Of a stretch of 64,000 nt of DNA, positions 45,769-59,482 are shown in pieces. Location: assembly GCA_026898455.1 (NCBI GenBank), contig JAPKLW010001798.1, forward strand, positions 38,641 through 102,640, read 5' to 3'. How positions within the stretch are numbered: position 1 is the first letter of the stretch; each line of letters opens with the position of its first letter. Source of the stretch: Plectranthus barbatus (taxonomy: Eukaryota > Streptophyta > Magnoliopsida > Lamiales > Lamiaceae). The notes beneath the pieces were generated by a model. The model did no database searches. It saw only the letters and a list, made by a program, of their open reading frames with translations, and was not told the origin of the DNA. The position numbers were made by a program, and so were the translations under genes.

Positions 45769-47374
45769 AGTACCTATTTCATGGCTTTGTTAAACGCAAT
45801 TTATTCATTATGCGTGTATGAATTTTATTTGTCGTTGATGGTTTTTTGTTCCTTGTGGCAACCCGTCTGATTTAATCCACGGTGGTTTATCCGTCTTTGG
45901 ATTAAATCTATTTTGTAAAATCACGAGAAAATCCGTAATTAGATTTGATAGGAAAAATTGTAACAGTTTAGTCTGTATTTTTTTTTCAAATCTGTAAACT
46001 GGACAGGATGGGACGAAGAAAAAGATGAAGATCGGTGGGACGAGGGTGACGCGCACGGCGGCGATAGGCAGCCGCGTGCGTGCGGTCGTGGCAGAACAAT
46101 GGTGGCAGGCTGGGCCTGCACGTGCGTGCGGCCACGGGCAGGCAACGGCGCACGCGGGCTGCAGGCATCGGGCGGTCAGCGACGGTGGCAGGGCAGCGGC
46201 ACTGGCGGCGGTGGTGGCTGTTGTCGGCGGCTGTTGCCCCTGCGGCAATGGTTCGTGTTTTGATGGTTGGTCCAATCCGATGTAAACCTTTGGGTTTGCA
46301 ATTGAGTTGTGGGACCAATTTTCAAATCACAAAACCCTAGATCCCAAAAGATTTGGTGGTTGAAGTTTTCGAGGCCCTAAAGATTTGAAGAAAGATTTGG
46401 AATTATCCAAAAGATTTATTTTTTCAAATTAATGAAAGATAGGATTTATTTTCTTATTTTGTGGGGCCACGAGGAATTTTTGTTTGTCTTAATTGTCCTC
46501 GTATGATATGTGATTTATTAATTGCGCAATAAGCATGTGTAGATAATAGGAAAAGCATGATTTACTACTTTTATTATTTACAGCTTTACAAGCATGCTTA
46601 TTTGATTAATTTCTTGTTGGATTATATTTTGGGAATTTTTGGGCTTGTTTAATTACATGCAAAAATTTGGAAAATATAATGACGATGAAATTATCTGTGT
46701 GCGCATTTTAGAAACCTTTTGAATCAAAAATACTAACCGGATTTTTTAAAAATCAACAGACCTCCACAAAGCGGTCTTAGGCTTTAATTGCATCTCTCGT
46801 CTTAGTAAATGTCTACGAGTGTAGCTTGCTAATTCTCGAAGGTGCATGGGTTGTAGTTGTTGGGATTTCTAGACAAACAATTTAAATCATGTGAATAGTG
46901 GGAGGGTTTTGCGTAAACGTCTACGAGTGTAGCTTGCGTAGATCTCTTTCATAAGTATTCTAGGATTGATTTAACTTTTTGATAACAAAATCTTTAAGGG
47001 CTGTGCAGTATGGTTACGTGCCATGCTAAACTATCTCTTTTGGCTGGAGTTAGAGTTGTGGTTAATCGCTTAGAAGCATCTGAGGATATGATGCAGTTGC
47101 TTCTTCCCTGTTCTTGAAAGATGGCTTGGTCTAAGTTTTATCACTAATTATTAATTTCAAGTGTATAAAGGTATGAAATTAAAGAATTGGGGCTTAAAAC
47201 CCGCTGTTCTGGTTGAGGGTGACATCATAAACGTCTACGAGTGTAGCTTGCGGTGGGATCTCTTGGGCTATTAGTGGAAAACATTTTTGTTTGATTTATC
47301 AATAGGTTTTCAATGCATTTGTTTTTGAAGTTCTGCATGTATGTTCTTATTTAAGATTCTTTATTGTTTCAAAT
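45769..47374 (+). other. Leader of element F
   Basis: It contains a GC-rich block (about 46020-46260) with no credible gene. Three hairpins follow at 46804-46830, 46912-46938 and 47226-47252, all with CTAC-GAGT-GTAG inner stems. The outer arms are AGTAA/TTGCT, CGTAA/TTGCG and CATAA/TTGCG (one mismatch). Confidence 0.7.
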
Positions 47375-50300
47375 ATGTCTATGTCTACTATTGATCATAT
47401 TCTTGCTCTCAATCCCTTAACTGGTCCGAACTTCCCTGAGTTGAGATACTGCATTGAGTATATCCTCCTGTCTAAGAAACACATTTTCGTTCTTACTATG
47501 AAGCCACTTGCGCCACGTTACCATAAAGTCTCTAGACGTGAGAAGGAATTTTGTGATAGATGGTGGTATCTGAAGATTTTACCTACAAGTTAATCTCGGA
47601 TAACCTGTCTAGAGAATTGAGGCTCAAGTACATGGTCTATTGTAGCTCTGTTGTGATCTGGACTAACTTAGTGGCTACGTATGGCGAAGTGGAACGAACT
47701 ATCAGTTATGATCTCATGAAAGACCTCGGCTGCAAGAGAATGGCTAATGGTAGTTCGGTGACATTACATGTGATGATGATGGATAACACCATGAATCGGT
47801 TCACACATAGAGGTGGATGTATCAGTGATCGGGCTAAGATCGATATAATTCTGAACTTATTACCGCTTTCATTCTATGACTTTAAGAAAGATGTAGCTGA
47901 GAGTAGTGAGTATACTTTCAAAGAGTTGCTTACTGATCTCCTGGCAGAACAGTCTTTCGTACCTTCATCTGATTCTGAGTTATCGGATTTTGTGCACAAT
48001 CTGAACACATTGAAAGATGTGGTTTATACTGGGTATAAGAATCTTATTGATCGCAGAAGACGTGAAAGGAGGTCTAATGAGATGAAGAGGGTTGGTGTCA
48101 CTTCAAGCCAGAACGCATGTGTAAGCAAGGGACAATGTACGCCATTTGCATATGTAACGGAAACATGTTTAGCATCGGTTTCTACTCATTCGTGGGTAGT
48201 GGATACTGGAGCTACTGATCGTGTTTGTTACATTTTGCAGGGGTTCACACCGTGGAAGGTGCTGAAGAATGACAAGGTTACCATCTCGATGGGGAATGCA
48301 GCACAAGTGACTGTAGCTGCCATTGGAGATTTCACCTTGTACTTTGATGATTCTGTTTTGACTCTGAGAGATGATTTATATGCGCCGGATTTTTGGTGGA
48401 AACTTATTTCAGTTTCCAAACTTTTAGTTATTTTTGATAGTGGTGTTTCTATCATTGGTAATAACGATGTTATCTATCTAGGGATGCTTAATTACTCTCT
48501 CTATGTTATTAACTGCAATCATAAGTCTTCCGCAAGTATTGCATGTAACTCATCCGAAATTGATAATCCTAGAAAGAGAAAACTTGCTTCTTCTGACGAG
48601 GATCTTACATATCTCTGGAACTTGAGACTCGGTCACATCAGCTTGAAGCGGATTCAACGACTTGTAAATGACGGTACATTGGACTTAGTCCGACCTGTAC
48701 CTTATCAAGTGTGTGAATCCTGCATCGAGGGCAAGATGTCTTCTAGGCCTTTAAAGGCTAGTCAGTCTCGAGCGGAGGATGTGTTGGAATTGATCCATTC
48801 TTATTTATGTGGGCCCATGTCCACATAGGCTCGTGGAGGTTATGAGTACTTCGTCACTTTATTTGACGACTACTCAAGATACGGATACGTTTACCTGCTT
48901 TGCTACAAGTCTGAATGCTTTGAGAAATTCAAAGAGTTCAAGGCTAAGGTAGAAAAGAAGGTTGATAAAACTATCAAGTCACTGCGATCTGACCACGGTG
49001 GCGAATACCTCTATAACGAGTTCTTGCAGTATTTGTCAAATCACGGGATTACATCCCAGTGGACTGCACCGGGTACTCCCCAGCGAAATGGTGTAGCTGA
49101 AAGCAGAAATAGAACTCTTTTAGAGATGGTAAGATCAATGATGAGCTATGCAAGCTTACCCAATTCGTTTTGGGGATATGCATTGGAAACATCGGCTTAT
49201 ATATTGAATGTGGTGCCTTCTAAATCAGTTCCTAAGACAACTGCTAAGCTCTTCCTTGGTCGCAAACCGAGTTTTTGCAAGTTCAAAGTATGTGGTTGTC
49301 CGTAACATGTGCTGACAAAGGTACCTGATAAGTTAGAAAGCAGGTCCAAAGTAATGTTGTTTATAGGGTCTCCCAGGCAAACGAAAGGTGGTTACTTTTA
49401 CTGTCCCGAGAGTCAGAGAATCGTTGTTAGCACCAACGCTAGATTCTTGGAGGACAAGTATGTGAGAAACCACAAGTCAAGGAGTGATATCGTTCTTCAA
49501 GATTGAAAACGAGAATGCGAGTCCAAGGGAAGGGGAACGTGCGAGTGTGGGTGCACCTGTGAGAGGTTCAGCACCACGGGCGTGTTCTTCAGTGCAAGGT
49601 GGAGAACCACAAGTTACTGCACCTACTACTGACACAGCACCGATGCCCTGTCGCAGTGGGAGAGTTATTTTCTAGCCGGAAAGGTATATTTTTGTGGGTG
49701 AGTCTTCGGACTTGAGCCCAGAAGACGGACATGAGGACTCTGACCCGTTAACTTATGAAGAGGCAGTGCAGGACAAGGATGTTGAAAAATGACATGTCGC
49801 CATGGATTCTGAGATTGAATCCATAACTGTTGTGGATGTATACCAGAAAACTGAGCTGCCGGATGGCTTTAGAGCCATAGGGTGCAAGTGGGTATACAAG
49901 AGAAAGAAAGGAGCGAATGGAGAAATTATGGCTTTTAAAGCCAGGCTGGTGGCAAAGAGTTATAGTCAGAAAAAGGGCATAGACTATGAAGAAACCTTTT
50001 CACCCATAGCCATGTTCAAGTCCATCCATATACTCCTCGCCATAGCTGCACATATGGACCTCGATATTTGGCAGATGGATGTCAAAACCACTTTTATAAA
50101 CGGTTACCTTGAAGAAGGTAGGGACATCTATATGTGGCAAACCGAGGGTTACATACGCAAGGGCGAAGAACATCTTGCCTGGAAGCTTAAGAAGTCCTTG
50201 TATGGACTTAAGCAAGCTTCGAGGTCATGGAACTTGCGTTTCAACGTGTGATTAAATCCTATGGATTTTCACAATTGGAGAACGAAAGTTGTGTGTACCG

Positions 50301-51330
50301 ACTTTGTGTTAGTGGGAGTGTGGTTTTGCTTGCACTATATGTAGACGACATACTCCTATTTGGAAACAACGAGGGAGTGATGTCGGAAATCAAGAGTTGG
50401 TTATCCAAACAGTTCCAAATGAAGGATTTGGGAGAAGCTGGGTACATCCTAGGGATTAAGGTGTTACGAGATCGTAAAAGAAGGATGTTAAGCTTATCCC
50501 AGACATCCTATGTGGATACTGTGATAGCCCAGTTCAGCATGCAACTTGCCAAGAAAGGCATGCTACCTTTCAGACATGGCATTCATCTTTCTTAAGGGCA
50601 GTGTCCTCAGACACAGCGGGAGAAAGATGAGATGAGTCTTGTACCATACGCCTCTACGGTGGGTAGACTCATGTATGCAATGCTGTGTACCTGGCCAGAT
50701 ATATGTTATGTCGTTGGCAAGGTAGCGAGATATCAGTCTAACCCTGGACAGGCACACTGGACTACGGTAAAGCACATCCTCAAGTATTTGAAGAGAACTA
50801 AGAATTACTGCCTAGTTTATCAAAGTGAGGATTTGTGCCCTGTGGGTTATACAGACTCGGATTTCCAAGGGGATCAGGACGAGAAGAAATAGACCTCAGG
50901 ATATGTGTTTACCCAGGGAGGTGGGGCTGTATCTTGGAGGAGATCAAAGCAGAAATGCATTGCTGACTCCACCATGGAGGCGGAATATGTCGCCGCCTCC
51001 GAAGCTTCGAAAGAAGGGGTATGGCTCTGGAACTACCTTTTAGAGTTGGATGTGATTTCGAGCTTGCCAAAGAGCATCACAATCCATTGTGATAACTCCG
51101 GTGCAGTGGCAAACTCGAAGGAACCACGGACTCACAAGGCAAGAAAACACATATAGAGAAAGTACCATATTATACGAGAGATCATATCAACGGGTGATGT
51201 GCTGATCAAGAAGATTGACACTAGAGACAACCTAGCTGATCCATTTACAAAGTGCTTGCCGCAGAATGCTTACGAAAGACATATTCATGAGCTGGGTCTG
51301 AGGTGGATGCCGACTACTGACAGTGGTTAA
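47375..51330 (+). pseudogene. gag-pol polyprotein of element F, broken
   Basis: ATG at 47375 (MSMSTIDHILALNPLTGPNFPE). A frameshift near 47575 leads into a 422-residue stretch (47560-48828) with gag and protease DTGA (near 48195). No CCHC knuckle is present: a basic run (RRRRERR) stands in its place near 48048-48075. The HHCC region and integrase follow (FDDYS, SDHGGE, VAESRN). Stops lie at 48826, 49303, 49504, 49672 and others, with frameshifts near 49495 and 50245. RT has an intact YVDD near 50338. RNase H and the C-terminus end at TAA 51328-51330. Confidence 0.9.
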
Positions 51331-51395
51331 CGAGATAGCCAGGGTAGATAGACGGACTGTATACTCTGTAATAGCTATTGTAATACTTTGAGTAT

Positions 51396-51406
51396 AAGTG
51401 AGAGAT
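51396..51406 (+). other. Polypurine tract of element F
   Basis: AAGTGAGAGAT directly before the 3' LTR, one change from the A and E version. Confidence 0.72.
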
Positions 51407-52843
51407 TGTTGGGTTTTGTATACAGTAAGCATTTATTACTATGAGTATACAATTAACTTTTCTCCTATCTGTTAAACAAACTTACATGCATGTAACAATG
51501 GTATCCTCATGTCTCACCGATAGGAACGATCATACGGCGTGTTGTAGATCGCAGAAGACAGTATGATCACTTGACCTAGTGAGACATAAATATTATCACA
51601 ATCGAGACAGCATTGAGGATACATCTGTCTGAATGGATGCAGCATAGTCGGAAGAAGTAATCTGTCTTGGTTACTTGATATGCTGGTACGCAAGGGTGGC
51701 GTATTGATTGGACCACATTGAGATATATTTGTCTATCTGACATCAGCGAATACAAGATCTCATTCTTGATTGAGTCCAAACCCTAACGATGGTTCAGGGA
51801 TATGCACGAGTTGACTGTTGCTTTGATTTGCCATGGTGGAGTACCTAAGTAATGTGCTCGTATATCCACATCTTGGATAGTAGAAGTTTGTGTAGTACAG
51901 CCTGAGACTGGAGTTAGGCAACCATATCCGAGTAATAATATGGGGACATTTCCTGAAGAGCTCAATAATGTTCATCGTGCCAAAGTCCTGCAAGCTGATT
52001 AACTTCAAGCACGAGTGATAAGGTTTGAGTGGTACTGCTCAGGAATATACGATATTAATTAAATGTGGTAACTTGTCTGAAGCTCCAATTAATTAATGAA
52101 TGTCCGGTAACCTTAAATATGGGGATTCTAAGATAAATGCAGCTCGTTCTAATAACGTGGTAATAAAGGGGTAGGTAAGTTTTAATTCTGTGGTGAAAAA
52201 GAATTAACATTAATTAATTAATTGTGTCTTGGGTTGTGGACATGGGACTTAATTAATTTATAGGTCCACTTTATTATTTGGATAGGTCCCATGCCTGGCC
52301 CGATTAAAAATACTGAAAAGAGGCCCAATAGCCCATTAGGGTTAAAGCCCTAGGTCAATAAATAGACAATTCTCTCTCACAAACACCAGAACATTCAAAT
52401 CAGTTTGAAACCCTAGAGAGAGAGAGGGGCGGCGGCGCTGGTGTGTAGAGGGAGGAGGATTTTGACTCTGGCCTACACAATTACAGATCTGTGGAATCCT
52501 CACCAGTAGCAGATCTGAACAGCATTGGGATACAGATTTGAAGATCTGATCTGGAGAACAAGACTTCTTCCTTTTTCTGTTTTTCTTTATATCAATTAAA
52601 TCAGAAATTAGTTTGGATAATTTCGTTTTCCGAAGATTTAATTGAATTGCGTGGTTGAATTAAAGTTGGATATTCAAACGCGAAAGACCGGATCAGACTC
52701 TACGGAATAAAGGTAATCCCTTAATCCACGCATTAAATTCATAGGAGTATGTTAGGGTTTGGTGAATTGGTTATTGTATTCAACACCCATGATTGGTCAT
52801 GCTTAATCGGATTTGGTGATTCAGTTCACGGAAAATCCCTACA
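51407..52843 (+). repeat. 3' LTR of element F
   Basis: 1437 bp from TGTTGGGTTTTG to ATCCCTACA. SL1 is at 51510-51586 (arms TGTCTCAC/GTGAGACA, inner GATCATAC/GTATGATC). SL2 is at 51640-51685 (CAGCATA/TATGCTG, inner AAGTAA/TTACTT). The TATA position reads AATAAATA, so the promoter of this copy is probably weakened. Confidence 0.88.
51510..51685 (+). other. Stem-loops SL1 and SL2 in LTR F
   Basis: The best preserved copy. Every SL1 arm base that differs from A, D and E is matched by a change on the other arm (TATCTCG/CGAGATA becomes TGTCTCAC/GTGAGACA). The inner 8 bp stem is perfect. Confidence 0.62.
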
Positions 52844-52848
52844 CATTT

Positions 52849-54152
52849 CTGGCGAGCCAAGGTGGCCGACGGTGGAGAAGATGGTGACTGGTTGATCAGG
52901 CGACAGTCGGTGCATGCCAGGGCTGCAGCAGGCGAACGAGACGATGACCAGAGGAGGTAGATTGCGAGCTGCAGCCATACAATGTGCATGCATGGCTACT
53001 GCACGATTCTGGCAGCCCTCGTGGTGGCAGCGGGTCGCCGGTAGTGGCCCGTCGAGCCAAGTTCTTGCGGCTATCGGGCTTGCAATGTGTGCCTAGGTCT
53101 GCGATCTGGTTAACTGGCCTTGTCCAATTTTCTGATGGATCAAATCTTGGAGTCCCAGTTTCACAAAATGAAATCAGATCACATTCCAAGTAGTGGGAGC
53201 CCAGTGGAAGATCTGTGAAATAATTCCAAATTGTAATAGATAAGATTATTTTTTATTTTCGTATCATGAGTCCACGAGGACATTTTTTGTTTGCTTATTA
53301 TTTGTCTTCGCATGATATATGTGTTTACATTAATTGCGCAACATACAAGCATATTGTAGATAATATGAGCACGTTTATTGCTTTTATTTATAGCTTTAAA
53401 AGCATGATTGTGTGATTTATTTTATGTAATTAATTATAACTATAAATTCGGGGTTCATGCATGGCATGATAGAATTTTAACAATGTTATAATTATGGCTA
53501 CATAAAATAATCTGTGCAATTGAACCTTATGAATTTAAAATTACTAAGCTTATTTAATAAGACCTCCACAAAGCGATCCTTTATTGGAAGTGGGTAATTT
53601 ATTAGGTAAACGTCTACATGTGTAGCTAACTTAATTTATTATTCATAAGTTCTAATAGATAGGATTCCTTAAAACAAACATTTAATTCAGGTGAGAAGTG
53701 GGAGCTCATTCGCTTGCGTATGGAGTTTTCATAAGTTCCCTAGGAATTGAATTAAATGAGACAACCTTATTATAAGAGATCAGGTCTATTATGATAGATC
53801 CTTATATTCGACGGTTGGCTGTGGTGGTAAGCTAGCTTAGATATTGTCCAGAGTATAACTCATTTGTGGTGTGTCTGCTCAGTCGGATAATATGGTCTTA
53901 AGTTAGTCTCCAATTATTAATTCCATTAGTCTAAGGAACCCGGACATGGATTGGAATTAAAGGACTATAAGTGAAAGATGCAATCTGGTTAAGTGTTTTT
54001 TTGTAAACTTCCACATGTGTGGCTTGCAATAGTAATACTTAGGCAAATTGGAGGAAACATTAATATTATTTTATCATAAGGTTTCAATATTTAATTGTTT
54101 CAATTATTTGCGACTATGTTTTAATTTCTGCTTTAATTTATTGTTTTCAGAC
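52849..54152 (+). other. Leader of element E, second part
   Basis: It continues the GC-rich block to about 53200, then AT-rich leader. Hairpins lie at 53604-53633 (CTAC-ATGT-GTAG) and 54001-54029 (CCAC-ATGT-GTGG inside TTGTAA/TTGCAA). The middle copy near 53710 is reduced to a CGCTTGCG remnant. No gene is seen. Confidence 0.68.
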
Positions 54153-57100
54153 ATGTCTACTGCTTATGTAATTAACCTCTTAACATCGAACCCTTTAACT
54201 GGTCCGAATTTTCCTGAAAGGAAGTTTTGCTTCATGGAAATACTCTGTACTGTAAAACATGCCTATGTGCTTTACATGGACCCACTGTCTCCTCAGTATT
54301 GGCAATATACTGGTTATGAGTGAGAGTTCTATGACAGATGGAAAGCTTTTGATGATTTTGCCTACTTTTTCATCATGAACAATCTGTCTATAGAATTAAG
54401 GCTCAAGTACAAGAAATACTGGACTGCTGTTGAGATATGGAGGGACCTTGTGAAAGTTTATGGGAAGGTGAGACGAACTGTCAATTATAATCTTGTGGAG
54501 GACCTGGTCTGCAAGAAAATGACTGAAGGGAGTTCGTTGGCTATGCACATCATCAGTTTGATGAGAATCATGAGAAAATACAGAAAGAGAGGTAGACGAA
54601 TTAATAAGTGGGTAGAAATAAATATTGTACTGCACTCTCTATCTGATTCTTATGATGATTTCATCAAATCTCTCGGTGCCAGGCATGAGTTTCCTCTTCA
54701 TGAGTTACTCAGGGCCCTGTTGTGAGAGGAATCCGTCATGATGGCATTTGAGTTTGCTCCAACTTTGTCAGCTCTTGACAAGGCAGTTGCTGAAGCAAAA
54801 GAAATGCTTAAAAGAGTAAATGAAGTTGATCTGGCAGAAGTCATCACCAGGCCATGAAAACGCAAGCGAAGTGAAGTAGATTGTCTAGTGCCTATCACGG
54901 GTAGACAAGGTACGTCATGTGCATTTATAATGAAAAAATGTTTAGCATCAGTTTCTACCCATTCTTGGGTAGTGGATACTGGAGCTACTGATAATGTTTG
55001 TTATACTTTGCAGGGGTTCATGCCGACAAGGCAGCTGATACATGACGAGATTACCATCTCAATGGGCAGCGGAGAGCGAGTCTCAACAGTATCTATTGAA
55101 GATTTTACTTTATGCTTTGAAAACAATGTTTTGATTTTGAGAGATGTTTTATATGTGCCGGTTTTTTGGCGGTACTTGATTTCAGTTTCAAAGTTGTTTA
55201 ATGATGGATTTTTAGTTATTTTTGATAGTGGAGTTTCTATCATTGGGAATAACGGTGTTATCTGTCATGGAAAATTGATTGACTCTCTCTATATCATTGA
55301 TTTTATGCATAAATATTCTGTGTATGTTGCAAACTCATCCAATAATAATAATCATTTAATCTAATGAGGATCAAACATATCTCTGGCACTTGAGACAAGG
55401 TCAAACATATCTCTGGCACTTGAGACAAGGTCACATCAATCTAAAGAGGATTAAAAGATTAGCATTCGATGGGCTCTTGGAATCTTTCCAAATGGTACCG
55501 CATCAAATCTGTTAATCCTGTATAGAGGGAAAGATGACGATCAGGCCTTTTAAGGCAAGTCAATCTCGAGCAGAAGATGTGTTAGGATTGATCCACTGCG
55601 ACTTATGTGGACCAATGTCCACGCAAGCTCGTGGAGGTTATGAGTACTTCGCCACATTCATTGACGATTACTCAAGATTTGGATATGTCTATTTGCTTCG
55701 CCACAAGTCTGAGTGCTTTGAGAAATTCAAAGAGTTTAGGACTGAGGTAGAAAAGAAGCTAGGCAAGACTATCAAAATACTACGATCGGATCGTGGTGGA
55801 GAATACCTCAGTAACGAGTTCTTGCACTACCTGTCAGACAATGGGATTACATCCTAGTGGACTGCACCAACAACCCCTCAACAAAATGGTGTAGCAGAAA
55901 GGAGAAATATGACTCTTTTGGAAATGGTCAGGTCATTGATGAGTTATGCAAGCTTGCCGATTTCATTTTGGGGATATGCCTTGGAGACAGCGGCCTATTT
56001 GCTTAACCTCGTACCTTCTAAATCAGTTCCTAAAATGCCTCTGGAACTCTGGTATGGGCAAAAGCCAAGTTTAAACAGAGTGAGGGTTTGGGGTTGTCAA
56101 ACATTTGTGCTGACAAAGGAACCTGATAAGTTAGAAAGTAGGTGTAAGCTGATGTTGTTTGTAGGATAACCCAGGCAAATGAAAGGTGGTTACTTTTATT
56201 GTCATGAGAATCAGAAAGTGGTTGTCAGTACCAACACAAGATTCTTGGAGGACGAATATGTAAGAAACCACAGATCCAATAGTGAAATTATCCTCCAAGA
56301 GCTTGGGGATACGGAAGCAATTCCATCAGGAAAGCCAGTGTAGTGGTAAATCCACATGTAATAGGTGAGGGAATACCAACAATGCCAACAATGCAAGGTA
56401 TGGGACCAACGAGTACTGTGCCAACTACTGACACGGCTCAGACGCCTTGTCGCAGTGGGAGGGTTTTCCACCAACCAGAAAGGTACATGTTCGTGGGAGA
56501 GTCGTCTGACTTAATCCTGGAAAGCGGACTAGATGATACCGACCCCTGGACATTCGATGGCGCAGTATCTGATAAAGATGCAGACAAATGGCTGATCACC
56601 ATGGATTCGAAAATAGAATCCTTTACGGCTATGGATGTATACCAGAAAACTAATTTTCCAGATGGCTATCGAGCCATAGGGTGCAAATGGGTATACAAAA
56701 GAAAGAAAGGTGTGAATGGTGAAATTACAGCTTTCAAAGCAAGGCTGGTGGTGAAGGGTTATAGTCAGAAAGAAGGTGTAGATTGTGACGAGACGTTCTC
56801 ACCGGTAGTCATGCTTAAGTCCATTCAAATACTCATAGCCATAGCAGCACACATGGACCTAGAAATCTGGCAGATGGATGTCAAAACCGCATTTCTAAAC
56901 GGGTACCTTGAAGAAGGTAGGCACATTTATATACAACAGCCAAAAGGTTATGTGCGGAAAGACGAAAAACATTTGGTTTGGAAGCTTAAGAAGTCGCTGT
57001 ATGGACTTAAGCAAGCTTCACGGTCATGGAATCTACGTTTTCATGAAGTGATTAAATCTTATGGATTTTCACAATGTTCAAATGAGAGTTGCGTGTATCG

Positions 57101-57963
57101 TCTATGTATCAGCGGAAGTGTGATGCTCCATTCACTTTATGTAGATAATATTCTCCTATTTGGCGATAATTTGGAAGTATTATCCGGCATAAAGGGGTGG
57201 TTATCCGAACAGTTTCATATGAAGGACCTTGGAGAGGCAGGATACATCCTAGGGGTAAAAAGGAGAAAGATGAGATGAGCAATGTGCCGTATGTATCGGC
57301 CGTTGGGAGCCTCATGTATGCAATGCTATGTACGAGGCCAGATATCTATTTTGTTGTAGGCATGGTAGCAAGATATCAGTATAACCCTCGACAGGCGCAT
57401 TGGACTGCGGTAAAGCACATGCTCAAATACTTGAAAAGGACTAGAAATCATTGTCTCATCTATCAGTATGAGGAGTTGTGCCCTGTGGGTTATACGGATT
57501 TGGATTTCCAGGCAGACCGAGACGATAAGAAGTCCACCTCTTGCTATGTGTTTACATTAGGAGGTGGGGCCATATCATAGAGGAGTGCAAAACAGAAGTG
57601 CATTGCTGACTCCACCATTGAAGTAGAATATATGGCTGCTTCTGAAGCTTCAAAAGAAGCGGTATGGTTTCAAAACATCCTTCTGGAGTTGGACGTGATT
57701 CATAAGCTTCCAAGACTATCACTGTATATTTTGATAATTCGGGAGCTGTGGAAAATTCAAAGGAACCACGAACTCACAGAGCAACAAAACACATTGAAAG
57801 GAAGTACCATATTATACGAGAAATCTAAGCAAGGGGTGATGTGCTAGTAGAGAAGATAGATACAAAAGATAATCTAATAGATCCAGTCAGAAATGCTCTG
57901 CCTCAGAAAGTCTACGAGATGCATGTACGTAACCTTGGGCTAAGGGCAAAGCCAGCCACGTAG
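54153..57963 (+). pseudogene. gag-pol polyprotein of element E, broken
   Basis: ATG at 54153 (MSTAYVINLLTSNPLTGPNFPE). Stops in gag lie at 54321, 54723 and 54855. The zinc knuckle is absent, with KRKRSEVD in its place near 54857. Protease DTGA lies near 54976. A 30 bp tandem duplication (55371-55430) and a frameshift precede the HHCC/integrase region (FIDDYS, SDRGGE, VAERRN). Further stops lie at 55855 and 56167. RT runs from about 56630 with YVDN in place of YVDD (near 57139). About 160 bases between RT and RNase H are missing at 57255, relative to F. RNase H follows with stops and a frameshift to TAG at 57961. Confidence 0.9.
55371..55430 (+). repeat. 30 bp tandem duplication in E integrase region
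   Basis: Two identical 30-base units (55371-55400, 55401-55430) encoding the LWHLR segment. A, D and F have one copy. It keeps the frame on its own. Confidence 0.9.
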
Positions 57964-58038
57964 AATGATTGATGTAATAGCTAGATTAGCTTAGACGTGT
58001 TCTACTCTAGAAAGCACCTGTATAATGCTTTGAATATA

Positions 58039-58048
58039 AGTGGGAGAT
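58039..58048 (+). other. Polypurine tract of element E
   Basis: AGTGGGAGAT directly before the 3' LTR. Confidence 0.78.
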
Positions 58049-58843
58049 TGATGGATTTATATACTGAAAGCATTATGATTGGTATGTTATGTACAAGGCC
58101 GATTGGTTAATATACTGGGAATCATAAATGTTGTATGGTCATCTCCTGTCTGAATAACAAACATGTGTCGTAAACGCAATTATCCTCTTATCTCGTCAAT
58201 AGGGAAATCATACGGTGTGTAGTAGATCATGGAAGATCATATGGATCGTTTGACCTAGCGAGATATAAATGGTTATCACAGCTATGAGAGTTCCAGGATA
58301 AACTATTGGTGTAGGCTGTAGCATACGCAGTAATAAGAATCTTATCTTGGATGGCTTGGTATGCTGGTGTGGGGCACACATTGATAAGGACCTAAGTTGA
58401 GATTGATTCTTTTATCTGACGTTAAAAGATTCTAGATCTCTATGGCTTGATGAGATCCTAAGCCTATATGAAGGTATAGAAGTATACGCAGATTGTGTGT
58501 CACTTTGAGTTGCAGTGAAAGGATCTAGTTGAGCTTGTATATCTGTATCTTGGGTGATAGTAGTTTGTGTATGACTGTCTGGTACTGGAACTAGGTAATC
58601 ACATCCAGTATAGGATGGTGACATTCCCTGAGCAGCTCAAAAGGTTCGTTATGCTAAAGTCCTGCAGGCTGATTAAGTTCAAGCATAAGTGAAAAAGGTT
58701 TGAGTGGATTGACTCAGGAATATAAGATGTTAATTAATTAAATGGCTTGTTAGAGCTTAAATTAATTAACGAAAGTCTGTAACCTTAAATGTGGGGATAT
58801 ACCGAGCCCATGCAACCCGTACCCCAAAACGTGGTAGTAAATA

Positions 58844-59482
58844 TGATGGAGATCTCAGTAGCCTGAAAGAAGAAGTTTAATTGAAGAAATTCGAATTATT
58901 TTAATTTAGTTATTTTTAATTATTTTTGTGTTTTTTCTTTATTTCCTTCTAGATATATTAGGGTTTTTAATAATCTTTTATATAGATTTTATTTTCTTAT
59001 TTTATTAGGATTTGATTTCCTTATCAGATTGGGATTTGATTTCCTTATGAAGTTAGGATTTGATTTCCTTATTAGATTAGAATTTGATTTCCTTATTTGG
59101 ATTTGAGTTTGCCTATATATAGGCCTTGTATTAGACAATTTTATTCAATTTTCAGTTTAATAAAATTTGTGAGATTTTCTCCTTTATTTCTGAGAGCTCA
59201 ATTTTCGAAATTCCTAACCATCCTTAGGGTTTCGATTTCGACTAATCAATTGGACAGTCATATCCATTGGTGGTGTCTTCGCTTATATTCTTTGTTGTTG
59301 GATCAATTCGCCTCTTGGGTCGTAGGAGAATATATTTTGGACTACGGTACTTGAGGGTTTTCGAATCCAAAGGTGTTGGATCATTCCATCTTCAGTGTTA
59401 ATTTTGCTTCCGCGTCGAGTCTGAGTCCATTCGTTCGAGTTCCTGGGCTGCGATCTAAACCTTCCTAGCGAGGATCGTATCA
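58844..59482 (+). repeat. 5' LTR of element H
   Basis: 639 bp, TGATGGAGATCTC to GATCGTATCA. Four units of a roughly 24 bp repeat (GGATTTGATTTCCTTAT core) lie at 59007-59097. A symmetrical TATA region CCTATATATAGG lies near 59113-59124. Confidence 0.9.

Larger units (their letters stand above)
42999..52843 (+). mobile_element. Copia element F, nested in the leader of E
   Basis: LTRs at 42999-45752 (split by a solo LTR) and 51407-52843, primer-binding site, leader, and gag-pol 47375-51330. Flanks TATTT (42994-42998) and CATTT (52844-52848) give a duplication with one mismatch. Proteins are closest to E among the copia copies here. Confidence 0.88.
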
